Source: Pseudomonadota bacterium (GTDB taxonomy: Bacteria > Pseudomonadota > Alphaproteobacteria > Rhodobacterales > Rhodobacteraceae). Taken from it: 34,957 nucleotides of DNA. The position numbers and the translations under genes are program-made. The stretch covers positions 1 through 34,957 of the forward strand of contig JAKALB010000014.1 in the NCBI GenBank assembly GCA_021813365.1, read 5' to 3'. This document shows, one piece after another, positions 17,056 to 24,968 of this stretch (positions are counted from its first letter, which is position 1; each line of letters begins with the position of its first letter). The notes beneath the pieces were generated by a model. The model saw nothing but the letters and a program-made list of their open reading frames with translations. It was not told the DNA's origin and made no database searches.

Positions 17056-18999
17056 ATGTTTCCCCATCTGTTTCAGCCCCTGACGATTCGCGGCGCCACG
17101 CTGAAGAACCGCATCATGTCGACGGGGCACGACACCGTGCTTCCGACCGACGGCACGGTGAACGACGCGCTGATCGCCTATCACGCCGCCCGCGCCGCGG
17201 GCGGCGTCGGCCTGATCGTGACGCAAGTCGCCGGCGTGCACGAGACCGCCCGCTACACCGCGCATCTTCTGATGGCGACCGAGGATGCCTGCATCCCGGG
17301 TTATCGCGCCCTGGCACAGGCAGTGCATGCCCATGGCACCGTCATCGTCTCGCAACTGTTCCACCCGGGGCGCGAGATCATGGAAAGCGCCGACGGCCTG
17401 CTGGCCGTGGCCTATGCGCCCTCGGCCAGCCCGAACGAACGCTTCCATGTCATGCCCCGGGCTCTTGACGAAGACCTGATCGCCGAGATCATCGCCGGTT
17501 ACGCCAGCGCCGCCCGCCGCATCCGGCAGGCCGGATTCGACGGGGTCGAGGTCGTGGCCTCGCACGGCTACCTGCCCGCGCAGTTCCTGAACCCCCGCGT
17601 CAACCGGCGGACCGATGCCTGGGGCGGCAGCGAGGCCAACCGCCGCCGCTTTCTGTCGGACGTGCTGCAGGCGATCCGCGCCGCCACCGACGCGACCTGC
17701 ATCATCGGCATGCGGATCAGCGCCGGAGAGCGCGATGACGAAGGCCTGACCATCCCCGAGGCGCTGGCCGCCACCCAGGCCCTGGAGCCCCTGCTCGATT
17801 ACGTCAACATCACGACCGGCACCTCGGCCAGCCACGGCGGCGCCGTGCATATTGCGCCGCCCATGGCCTTGGCCCCCGCTTATGTCGCCCCCGACGCGGG
17901 CAGCTTCCGCAAGGCGCTGAACATCCCCGTCTTCGTCGCCGGACGCATCAACCAGCCGCAAGAGGCCGAGGCGATCATCGCCAGCGGAAAGGCCGATGTC
18001 TGCGGCATGACCCGCGCCCTGATCGCCGACCCCGACATGCCCAACAAGGCCCGCGCCGGCGCCCTCGACGACATCCGCGCCTGCATCGGCTGCAACCAGG
18101 CCTGCATCGGCCATTTCCACCGCGGTCTGCCCGTCAGTTGCATCCAGCGCCCCGAGACCGGGCGCGAGCTGATCTGGTCCAGCCTGCCTAGGGCCGAAAG
18201 CCCGAAGCGGATCATGGTCATCGGCGGCGGGCCCTGCGGCATGAAGGCCGCCGTCACCGCCGCAAGGCGCGGACACCAGGTCACGCTCTACGATGCCGCC
18301 CGGCAGCTGGGCGGTCAGGTCGCCCTGGCCCAACTGCTGCCCGGCCGTGCCGAATTCGGCGGCCTCTCCACCAACCTCCAGCGCGAATTGGCCCAGGCCG
18401 GGGTCAGCCTTCGCCGCGCGACCCGGGTGACGCCCGACCTGATTGCCCGCGAATCCCCCGACGCCGTGATCCTGGCCACCGGCGCCCTGCCCCGCCGCCC
18501 CGACCTGCCCTGCGATGGGGTCATCTCTGTCCTGACCGCCTGGGACGTGCTGCAAGGCGCCAAAACCGGCACCCGCGTCACCGTGGCCGACTGGCGCGCC
18601 GACTGGATCGGCCCGGGTCTGGCCGAGCTTCTGACCCGCCAGGGCGCCAGGGTCACGCTGGCCGTCACCGCCACCCATGCCGGCGAAAGCCTGCCGCTTT
18701 ACGTTCGCGACACGCTGGCCGCCAGCCTGCACCGGCTCGGCGTGACCGTGATCCCCTATGCTCGCATCTTCGGCACGGCGGGCGACACGGTCTTCCTGCA
18801 GCACACCGCCAGCGGCGAGGCGATCGAGTTGCCGGAGCAGGACACGCTGGTCCTGTCGCTGGGCCATGCACCGCAAGATGACCTGGCCCCGGCGATCCGC
18901 GCCCTGGGCATCCCGCTGCACATGGCCGGCGATTGCCTGGCCCCGCGCACGGCGGAAGAGGCGGTCTACGAAGGGTTGAAGGCGGGCGCGGCGGTCTAG
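17056..18999 (+). CDS. Old-yellow-enzyme-type FMN/4Fe-4S/FAD oxidoreductase, possible N-demethylase
   Basis: Three-part flavoenzyme of 647 residues: an FMN TIM barrel (about 1-340), a 4Fe-4S site with Cys343, Cys346, Cys350 and Cys362, and a FAD/NAD(P) domain starting VIGGGPCG (388-395). This is the layout of 2,4-dienoyl-CoA reductase, trimethylamine dehydrogenase and the DgcA/N-methylproline demethylase group. NRIMSTGHD near residue 19 resembles the latter (NRI-STSH in my memory) and lacks the cysteine that anchors FMN in trimethylamine dehydrogenase. His170-Gly-Tyr172 lies at the active site. Standing divergently from gcvTHP, an enzyme making glycine or sarcosine from methylated glycine would make sense, but this is inference. 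The ATG at 17056 (MFPHLFQPL) matches the family start. Confidence 0.85.
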   Translation: MFPHLFQPLTIRGATLKNRIMSTGHDTVLPTDGTVNDALIAYHAARAAGGVGLIVTQVAGVHETARYTAHLLMATEDACIPGYRALAQAVHAHGTVIVSQLFHPGREIMESADGLLAVAYAPSASPNERFHVMPRALDEDLIAEIIAGYASAARRIRQAGFDGVEVVASHGYLPAQFLNPRVNRRTDAWGGSEANRRRFLSDVLQAIRAATDATCIIGMRISAGERDDEGLTIPEALAATQALEPLLDYVNITTGTSASHGGAVHIAPPMALAPAYVAPDAGSFRKALNIPVFVAGRINQPQEAEAIIASGKADVCGMTRALIADPDMPNKARAGALDDIRACIGCNQACIGHFHRGLPVSCIQRPETGRELIWSSLPRAESPKRIMVIGGGPCGMKAAVTAARRGHQVTLYDAARQLGGQVALAQLLPGRAEFGGLSTNLQRELAQAGVSLRRATRVTPDLIARESPDAVILATGALPRRPDLPCDGVISVLTAWDVLQGAKTGTRVTVADWRADWIGPGLAELLTRQGARVTLAVTATHAGESLPLYVRDTLAASLHRLGVTVIPYARIFGTAGDTVFLQHTASGEAIELPEQDTLVLSLGHAPQDDLAPAIRALGIPLHMAGDCLAPRTAEEAVYEGLKAGAAV

Positions 19000-19201
19000 A
19001 GCGCGATGGGCAGCGGTCGCGCAGGGTTGGAGGCCGGGTGATCACCCCCTGCCCCCAGGGCGCCTTGATGGCCGTGATGCCGGTGATGCCAGCCCCGCCG
19101 CGCGCCACGCATCCCGGCACGCTGCCTTCGCGCCCGCCGGTGCCTCATGCCCAGAGGGGGTCCGGCGGCAGGCCCGGTCGGCAAGCCGGGACAGGCCCGG
19201 C

Positions 19202-20524
19202 TCAGACCGGCTTCACCACTTGCAGCAGCGGCAGCACATCGGCCATCTCCGGCCCGGCATCGCGCCCGGTCAGCGCCCGGCGCAGCGGGCGGAACAGATC
19301 CTTGCCCTTCCGCCCGGTGGCCGCCTTCACCGCCGAGGTCCATGCAGCCCAGGTGTCATGCGTCCAGGGCCGTGGAGGCAGCAGCGCATAGGCCTGCCGC
19401 ACGAAATCGCGATCGGCATCGTCCACCAGCGGCTCGGCCCCATGGCTGAACAGATCCCACCATGCAGCCATGTCGTTCAGCGTGGTGATGTTGCCCTTGG
19501 CCACCGACCAGAACAGTTCGGCCTTCTCGGCCGGCACCCCCAGCGCGGCGATCCGGTCCTTCACCGCCTCGAAAGGCAGTCCCTGCACATAATGGCGGGT
19601 CAGCGGCAGCAGGTCTTCCGGGTCGAACTTGGTCGGCGCCGCACCAAAGGTGCCGATGTCGAAACCGTCGATCAGATCCTGCATCGAATGCGCCAATTCC
19701 ACCGGCCTGGACGAACCCAGCCGCGCCATCAGGCTCAGCAGCGCCATCGGTTCGATGCCCTGCGCGCGCAGGTCCTTCAGACTGAGCGCCCCCAGCCGCT
19801 TGGACAGTTCCTCGCCCTTGGGGCCGGTCAGCAGCGAATGATGCGCAAAGGCCGGCGGTGTGCCGCCCAGGGCCTTCATGATCTGGATCTGCGTGGCGGT
19901 GTTGGTCACATGATCCGCGCCCCGCACGATATGCGTGACCCCCATGTCCACATCATCGACCGACGAGGCAAAGGTATAAAGCACCTGGCCATCGGCCTTG
20001 ATCAGCACCGGGTCCGACACGCTGGCCGCATCGATCGAGATGTCGCCGATGATCCCGTCCTTCCATTCGATCCGCTCTAGATCCAGCTTGAAGCGCCAGT
20101 AGCCCTGCCGCCCCTCGGCGCGATAGGCGGCCTTCTGTGCCTCGGTCAGATGCAGCGAGGCCCGGTCGTAGACCGGGGGTTTGCCCATGTTCAAAAGCTT
20201 CCGGCGCTTCAGGTCCAGTTCGACCGGGCTTTCGAAACATTCGTAGAACCGTCCTGCCGCCTTCAGCTGCTCGGCGGCTTGCGCATAGCGTGCCAACCGC
20301 TTGGACTGCTGTTCCATCCGGTCGAATTTCAGGCCCAGCCAGTCAAGGTCACGCAGGAGGCCGTCGATGTATTCCTGCCTGGAGCGCTCCTGATCGGTGT
20401 CGTCCAGCCGCAGGATGAACGTGCCGCCGGTCTGGCGCGCGATCAGATAGTTCATCAGTGCGGTGCGCAGGTTGCCCACGTGAATATAGCCGGTGGGAGA
20501 GGGGGCAAAGCGGGTGACGGTCAT
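19202..20524 (-). CDS. gltX: Glutamyl-tRNA synthetase, short form
   Basis: Class I aminoacyl-tRNA synthetase of 440 residues that charges tRNA with glutamate. The HIGH motif is HVGN (15-18, after RFAPSPTGYI) and the KMSKS motif is ELSKR (239-243). It is shorter than the usual 465-490. Many alphaproteobacteria have two gltX genes, one of which also charges tRNA-Gln for later amidation by GatCAB; I recall the shorter type from Rhodobacterales but cannot tell which task this copy has. The neighbouring flavoprotein gene converges on it, with 202 nt between. Confidence 0.95.
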   Translation of the reverse strand: MTVTRFAPSPTGYIHVGNLRTALMNYLIARQTGGTFILRLDDTDQERSRQEYIDGLLRDLDWLGLKFDRMEQQSKRLARYAQAAEQLKAAGRFYECFESPVELDLKRRKLLNMGKPPVYDRASLHLTEAQKAAYRAEGRQGYWRFKLDLERIEWKDGIIGDISIDAASVSDPVLIKADGQVLYTFASSVDDVDMGVTHIVRGADHVTNTATQIQIMKALGGTPPAFAHHSLLTGPKGEELSKRLGALSLKDLRAQGIEPMALLSLMARLGSSRPVELAHSMQDLIDGFDIGTFGAAPTKFDPEDLLPLTRHYVQGLPFEAVKDRIAALGVPAEKAELFWSVAKGNITTLNDMAAWWDLFSHGAEPLVDDADRDFVRQAYALLPPRPWTHDTWAAWTSAVKAATGRKGKDLFRPLRRALTGRDAGPEMADVLPLLQVVKPV

Positions 20525-20734
20525 GGGGCGCGGGCCTTTGAAAGGAACCCGGCTTCCCTGTCACAAGGCAAGGGCTTTGTCCAGTTTGCCGGCGCGCCGG
20601 GGTAATTCGCGAGGCCTGGCTGGCCTGCCCTTGCAGCCTGCCTGTCAGCGTGGATGGAACAGGCCTGTCCCGGGGCGCTCGGGCGCCAGACCGGGCGCGG
20701 ACAGGCCATCTTGCACCCACACTACGCCAAGGCC
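20525..20734. other. Intergenic region between gltX and the zinc-protease promoter
   Basis: Divergent spacer. ACAGGCCTGT at about 20661-20670 is a 10-bp palindrome. Apart from that I see no gene or RNA structure. The gltX promoter must lie here but no pair of hexamers stands out. Confidence 0.4.
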
Positions 20735-20763
20735 TTGCGGGTTTTGCCATCCCGGCCTAGCCT
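20735..20763 (+). promoter_or_regulatory. Predicted leaderless promoter of the zinc protease
   Basis: TTGCGG (20735-20740), 17-nt spacer, TAGCCT (20758-20763), then 6 nt to the ATG at 20770. The start would fall on the A of ATG, and no ribosome site is visible. Confidence 0.5.
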
Positions 20764-20769
20764 TGGCGC

Positions 20770-21180
20770 ATGACCCGGCCCGCACCCGAAAGCATCGCCC
20801 CGGACGCCGCCCTAGTCGAGGAGTTGGCGCGGGCCGCGATCAACACCCTGCCCGAGCCCTATGCCGAGGCCGCCCGCGACATCGTGCTGCGGGTCGAGGA
20901 GTTTGCCGATCCCGAGATCCTGCAAGCCATGGGCATCGCCGACCCGTTCGAGTTGACGGGCCTGTACGACGGCACGCCATTGACCGAGAAAAGCTTTTCA
21001 GATCAGATGGTTCAGCCGGATTCGATCTGGCTGTTCCGCCGCCCGATCCTGGACGAATGGGCCGACCGCGGCGATGTCTCGCTGGCCGAGCTGGTGACTC
21101 ATGTCCTGGTCCATGAACTGGCCCACCACTTCGGGTGGAGCGATGACGACATCGCCGCCATCGACCCGTGGTGGGAATGA
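20770..21180 (+). CDS. Minimal zinc metallopeptidase (zincin-like, PF06262 type)
   Basis: Soluble protein of 136 residues. His115-Glu-Leu-Ala-His119 followed by HFGWSDDD is the zinc-binding HExxHxxGxxD motif of the small 'minimal metalloprotease' family; Asp125 or Asp126 would be the third ligand. The N-terminal half (DIVLRVEEFADPEIL) and the LTGLYDG and IWLFRRPILDEW segments are typical. No signal peptide, so cytoplasmic. Substrates are unknown for this family. Followed after 58 nt by a secreted protein gene and pfkB. Confidence 0.88.
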   Translation: MTRPAPESIAPDAALVEELARAAINTLPEPYAEAARDIVLRVEEFADPEILQAMGIADPFELTGLYDGTPLTEKSFSDQMVQPDSIWLFRRPILDEWADRGDVSLAELVTHVLVHELAHHFGWSDDDIAAIDPWWE

Positions 21181-21238
21181 CCTGCCCTTCCACACCCTGT
21201 GCTTCCGCCTTATGATACCGCTAACAAGAGGCTGTCCG

Positions 21239-21820
21239 ATGACTCATGCCCCGATCGCCCGACTTGCCTTTCTCCTGATGCTGACCCTGGCCCTGCCGGC
21301 CGGGGCGGGCCCCATTGTCGACAGCGCCGGCGGGATCGAGGCGCGTCTGGCCGCCCGGGACTATCCGACCGCGATCGCAGGCGCGCGCGACCTTTTGGGC
21401 CAGGTCTGGGCCGAGGTGCCCGAGATCGGCTTCACCCAGGCGCTGCTGGTCAGCGAAACCGCCGCCGGTTATGGCGTCTACAACCCCAGGTCCACCAACC
21501 TGTTCAAGAAGGGCGAGCCGATCATCATCTATGCCGAGCCCTTCGGATTTGCTTACGGCAGCCCTGGCGAAGGCCTGAACTCCATCGGTTTTGCCGTGGA
21601 TCTTCAGGTGCTTGACGCCTCTGGCGCCGAACTGGCCTCGGTGCCGAACGTCACCCAGCTCGACCTGAACTCGCGGTATCAGAACCGCGAATTCCAGGCC
21701 AACATCACCTACAACCTCGATGGCATCGCCCCCGGCAAATACACGCTGGTGACGACGCTGCGCGACAAGAACTCCGAGAAGGCGGGCGTGTTCCGCACCG
21801 ATATCGAAATCACCGAATGA
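21239..21820 (+). CDS. Secreted protein of unknown function, 193 residues
   Basis: I do not recognise the family. The N-terminus MTHAPIARLAFLLMLTLALPAGA is a clear Sec signal peptide (cut after about residue 23), and AAGAGG 8 nt before the ATG supports the start. The mature part looks like a soluble beta-rich domain: FKKGEPIIIYAEPFGFAYG, IGFAVDLQVLDASGAEL, and an end GIAPGKYTLVTTLRDKNSEKAGVFRTDIEITE that reads like an immunoglobulin-like strand pattern. No cysteine in the mature part. Its stop overlaps the first possible start of the PfkB kinase (ATGA), so the two are translationally linked, an odd pairing of a periplasmic protein with a cytoplasmic kinase. Confidence 0.82.
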   Translation: MTHAPIARLAFLLMLTLALPAGAGPIVDSAGGIEARLAARDYPTAIAGARDLLGQVWAEVPEIGFTQALLVSETAAGYGVYNPRSTNLFKKGEPIIIYAEPFGFAYGSPGEGLNSIGFAVDLQVLDASGAELASVPNVTQLDLNSRYQNREFQANITYNLDGIAPGKYTLVTTLRDKNSEKAGVFRTDIEITE

Positions 21821-21828
21821 AGGCAGAC

Positions 21829-22773
21829 ATGCAGACTCCGGTCGTCACGCTGACGCTCAATCCCGCGCTTGACATGTCGACCGAAGTGCCGCGGCTGATC
21901 CCGGATGTGAAGCTGCGCTGTTCCGAGCCGCTGCTGGATCCGGGCGGTGGCGGTCTGAACGTCAGCCGCGCGATCGCCGCGCTGGGCGGCGAAAGCCTGG
22001 CGCTGGTGGCCCTGGGCGGGTTGACCGGCGACCGGCTGGCCGGGCTGATCCGGGCCGAAGGCGTGCCGTTCCTGGCCCTGACCGCGCCTGGCGAGACGCG
22101 GCAGAGCCTGACCGTGACCGCGCGGGATACCGGCCATCAGTTCCGCTTCATGTTGCCCGGGCCGATCTGGGCCGAGGCCGACCAGGAGCGCGTCTTCACC
22201 CTGCTGCGCGCCTCGGCCCGCCCCGGCGCCTTCGGCGTGATCTCGGGCAGCCAGCCGCCGGGCGTTCCGCAGGACTTCCCTGCCCGCCTCGCCCGCGCCA
22301 TGCCCGGCCTGAACGTGGTTCTGGATACGTCCGGTCCCGCCCTGGTCGAGGCCGTGGCCCATCCGATCCCGCATCTGGAAGTGCTGCGCATGGACGGGGA
22401 CGAGGCGGAAACCCTGGCCGGCCGCGCCCTGCCCGACCGCAAGGACACCGCCGACTTTGCGCAGACCCTGCAACGGCGCGGCGTGGCGAAGACCGTCATC
22501 ATCGCGCGCGGCGCCGACGGCTCGGTGCTGGTCGACGGCAATGAACGGCTGTTTGCCCTGGCAGCCAGGGTCGAGGTGAAATCCACCGTGGGCGCGGGCG
22601 ACAGTTTCGTGGGCGGCTATGTCCTGTCGCGCGCCCGCGGCCGTGGCCAGGCCGAAGCCCTGGCGATGGCCACCGCCGCTGCCAGCGCCGCCGTGATCAC
22701 CGACGCCACGCAATTGTGCCGTCGCGAGGATGTGGAACGCCTGCTGCCCGAATGCCCGGTCAGCGCCGTGTGA
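21829..22773 (+). CDS. PfkB-family sugar-phosphate kinase (6- or 1-phosphofructokinase)
   Basis: Ribokinase-fold kinase of 314 residues. TLNPALDMSTEVPRLIPDVKLRC is the typical opening of the phosphofructokinase subgroup, LDPGGGGLNVSRAIAALGG is the substrate-site signature, and TVGAGDSFVGGYV carries the catalytic Asp. Similar to Pfk-2 of E. coli and to FruK; without fru transport genes nearby, 6-phosphofructokinase is the better guess. The ATG at 21829 (MQTPVV) has GAAGG 6 nt upstream; the ATG at 21817, overlapping the preceding stop, is the alternative. No further gene follows on this strand. Confidence 0.87.
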   Translation: MQTPVVTLTLNPALDMSTEVPRLIPDVKLRCSEPLLDPGGGGLNVSRAIAALGGESLALVALGGLTGDRLAGLIRAEGVPFLALTAPGETRQSLTVTARDTGHQFRFMLPGPIWAEADQERVFTLLRASARPGAFGVISGSQPPGVPQDFPARLARAMPGLNVVLDTSGPALVEAVAHPIPHLEVLRMDGDEAETLAGRALPDRKDTADFAQTLQRRGVAKTVIIARGADGSVLVDGNERLFALAARVEVKSTVGAGDSFVGGYVLSRARGRGQAEALAMATAAASAAVITDATQLCRREDVERLLPECPVSAV

Positions 22774-22844
22774 CGCCAGGGCGACGACGGGCACGACTGC
22801 CCATCCTGCCGTCGCCCGCGGTTCGCTGCCGCAACCGTCCCCGC

Positions 22845-23162
22845 CTAGCCGCGGGGAACATAGAGAATGACCGCCGTTCCGGCCAGCGCCAGCGCCCCGC
22901 CCAGCAGATCCCAGCGGTCGGGCCGAGCGCCCTCGACCAGCCACAGCCAGGCCAGCGAGGCGAGCAGATAGACCCCGGCATAGGCGGCAAAGCTGCGGCC
23001 GGCATGGGATGGCGGCGTCAGCGCCAGGGCCCCGGCAAAGACCGCCAGCAGGACGGCACCGGGCAGCAGCCACAGGGCCGGCGCCCCGCGCCACCAGCTC
23101 CACACCGCGAAACAGCCGGCAATCTCGGCCAGCGCCGCCAGCAGATAGAGCCCCAGGGTCAC
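22845..23162 (-). CDS. ynfA: YnfA/UPF0060 family membrane protein
   Basis: Integral membrane protein of 105 residues with four hydrophobic segments, related to small drug/metabolite transporters. The opening [19 protein letters not shown] and the later [24 protein letters not shown] are the family hallmarks. It starts with GTG that overlaps the nadE stop (GTGA, 23159-23162), so it depends on nadE translation. Function in bacteria is unclear; the family name is only descriptive. Confidence 0.9.
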   Translation of the reverse strand: MTLGLYLLAALAEIAGCFAVWSWWRGAPALWLLPGAVLLAVFAGALALTPPSHAGRSFAAYAGVYLLASLAWLWLVEGARPDRWDLLGGALALAGTAVILYVPRG

Positions 23163-24817
23163 GTCGCATCCCTCCAGCGGTTGACGATCGGATAGCGGCG
23201 GTCCAGCCAGAAGGCGCGCCTGGTCAGCCGCGTGCCCGGCGCGGCCTGAAACCGCTTGTATTCGCTGAGATACAACAGCTGTTCCACCCGCTTCACCGTG
23301 GCCCGGTCAAAGCCCTGGTCCACCAGATCGGCCACCGAGGCTTCGTTCTCCACCAGTCCTTCCAGGATCGCGTCCAGCACCTCATAGGGCGGCAGGCTGT
23401 CTTCATCCTTCTGGTTCTCGCGCAATTCGGCGCTTGGCGGCTTGTCGATCACGCCGGGCGGGATGACCACGCCCGCCGGTCCCGCCATCCAGGGCCGGTG
23501 GTTTGCGTTGCGCCAGCGGCAGGTGGCAAAGACCCGCGTCTTGTACAGGTCTTTCAGCGGATTGTAGCCGCCGTTCATGTCGCCATAGATCGTGCAGTAG
23601 CCGACCGCCATTTCCGACTTGTTGCCGGTGGTCAGAAGCATCTCGCCGAACTTGTTTGACAAGGCCATCAGCAGCAGCCCGCGCAGGCGGGACTGGATGT
23701 TTTCCTCGGTGATGCCCGGCGTCGTGCCGGCGAACAGCGGTGCCAGCGCCGCTCCCACCGCCTCTTGCGGCCCGCCGATCGGCACGGTGTCCAGCCGGGT
23801 GCCCAGCGCACGGGCAACCGCCTGGGCATCTTCCAGCGACCGGGCCGAGGTGTAGCGCGAGGGCAGCATCACGCAGCGCACCCTGTCCGCACCCAGCGCA
23901 TCCACCGCAACGGCAGCGACCAGGGCGGAATCGACCCCGCCCGACAGGCCGAGCAGCACGGAGTCGAACCCGGTCTTGGCCAGATAATCCTTCAGGCTGA
24001 GAACCATGGCGCGATAGTCCGCCTCGACCACCGGCGGGATCAGCGCCTTCGGTCCCGGCAGGGCACGCCAGCCGTCGGCCGTCTCTGCGAAATCGACATG
24101 CGTCACGGTCTCGTCGAACTGCGGCAGCTGCACCATCAGCTCGCCCCCCGGGTTCAACACGAAGGAGGCGCCGTCGAACACCTGGTCGTCCTGGCCGCCC
24201 ACCATGTTCAGATAGACCAGCGGCAGCCCGGTCTCGACCACGCGCGACACCATCAGATTCGTGCGCACCAGGGGTTTGCCCCGGTGATAGGGCGATCCGT
24301 TCGGCACCAGCAGGATATCGGCCCCGGTTTCCAGCAGCGTTTCGCAGACCTCCGAATGCCAGGCATCCTCGCAGATCGGCGTGCCGATCCGCAGCGGGCC
24401 GATCCGGTAGGGGCCGCCGATGTCGGCGGCAGAGAACACGCGCTTTTCGTCAAACACCGAATCGTTCGGCAGTTCATGCTTCAGGATCGTGGCGGCGATC
24501 CTGCCGTCATGCAGCACATGGTAGGCATTGTAGAGCTTGCCATCGCGCAGATGCGGCGCGCCGATCCCCAGCGCGGGCCCGTCCTTGATCTCGGCCGCCA
24601 GATCCGCCACCGCCCGCATCGCGGCCCGGGCGAAGGCGGGCTTCATCACCAGATCCTGGGTCTGATAGCCGGTCAGGAACATCTCGGTCAGCGCGACCAT
24701 CTGCGACCCGGCCGCGCGGCCCTCGTCCCAGGCGGCGCGGGCCTTCGCGACATTGCCGGCAAAATCGCCCAGCGTGGGGTTCAACTGGGCCAGGGTCATG
24801 CGAAAGGTGGCGGGCAT
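23159..24817 (-). CDS. nadE: Glutamine-dependent NAD+ synthetase
   Basis: Two-domain enzyme of 552 residues that makes NAD+ from deamido-NAD+. The N-terminal nitrilase-type glutaminase has the Glu45-Lys113-Cys149 triad ([24 protein letters not shown]). The C-terminal synthetase has the ATP loop SGGVDS at 292-297 and [22 protein letters not shown]. The ATG at 24817 is preceded by AGGA at 8 nt; an earlier TTG at 24832 is less likely. Upstream, TAGAAC at 24850-24845 is a possible -10. Confidence 0.96.
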   Translation of the reverse strand: MPATFRMTLAQLNPTLGDFAGNVAKARAAWDEGRAAGSQMVALTEMFLTGYQTQDLVMKPAFARAAMRAVADLAAEIKDGPALGIGAPHLRDGKLYNAYHVLHDGRIAATILKHELPNDSVFDEKRVFSAADIGGPYRIGPLRIGTPICEDAWHSEVCETLLETGADILLVPNGSPYHRGKPLVRTNLMVSRVVETGLPLVYLNMVGGQDDQVFDGASFVLNPGGELMVQLPQFDETVTHVDFAETADGWRALPGPKALIPPVVEADYRAMVLSLKDYLAKTGFDSVLLGLSGGVDSALVAAVAVDALGADRVRCVMLPSRYTSARSLEDAQAVARALGTRLDTVPIGGPQEAVGAALAPLFAGTTPGITEENIQSRLRGLLLMALSNKFGEMLLTTGNKSEMAVGYCTIYGDMNGGYNPLKDLYKTRVFATCRWRNANHRPWMAGPAGVVIPPGVIDKPPSAELRENQKDEDSLPPYEVLDAILEGLVENEASVADLVDQGFDRATVKRVEQLLYLSEYKRFQAAPGTRLTRRAFWLDRRYPIVNRWRDAT

Positions 24818-24914
24818 CGTCGTGTCCTGCAATCGTGCCCCGCGGTTCTAGCAGGTTGGTCGGCAAGGGAAAGCCTGACTGCCTCGTCCCCGCCCGCCTG
24901 CCGCGCCCCGGCGC

Positions 24915-24943
24915 TTGTCAGGTCGGGGGGCGGCGGCTAGGGT
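24915..24943 (+). promoter_or_regulatory. Predicted promoter of the MORN-repeat gene
   Basis: TTGTCA (24915-24920), 17-nt spacer, TAGGGT (24938-24943), start expected near 24950, leaving a short leader with GGGAG before the ATG at 24969. Confidence 0.5.
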
Positions 24944-24968
24944 TCCGCCGGCAAAGCGGGAGTTGAAG

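Noticed and set aside
16753-18921. 722-codon minus-strand frame opposite the flavoprotein gene
   Set aside because: Overlaps the conserved flavoprotein and the riboswitch; composition is Gly/Gln-rich without motifs.
20661-20670. ACAGGCCTGT palindrome upstream of gltX and the zinc protease
   Set aside because: A 10-bp palindrome is expected by chance several times in a window this long; no supporting context.
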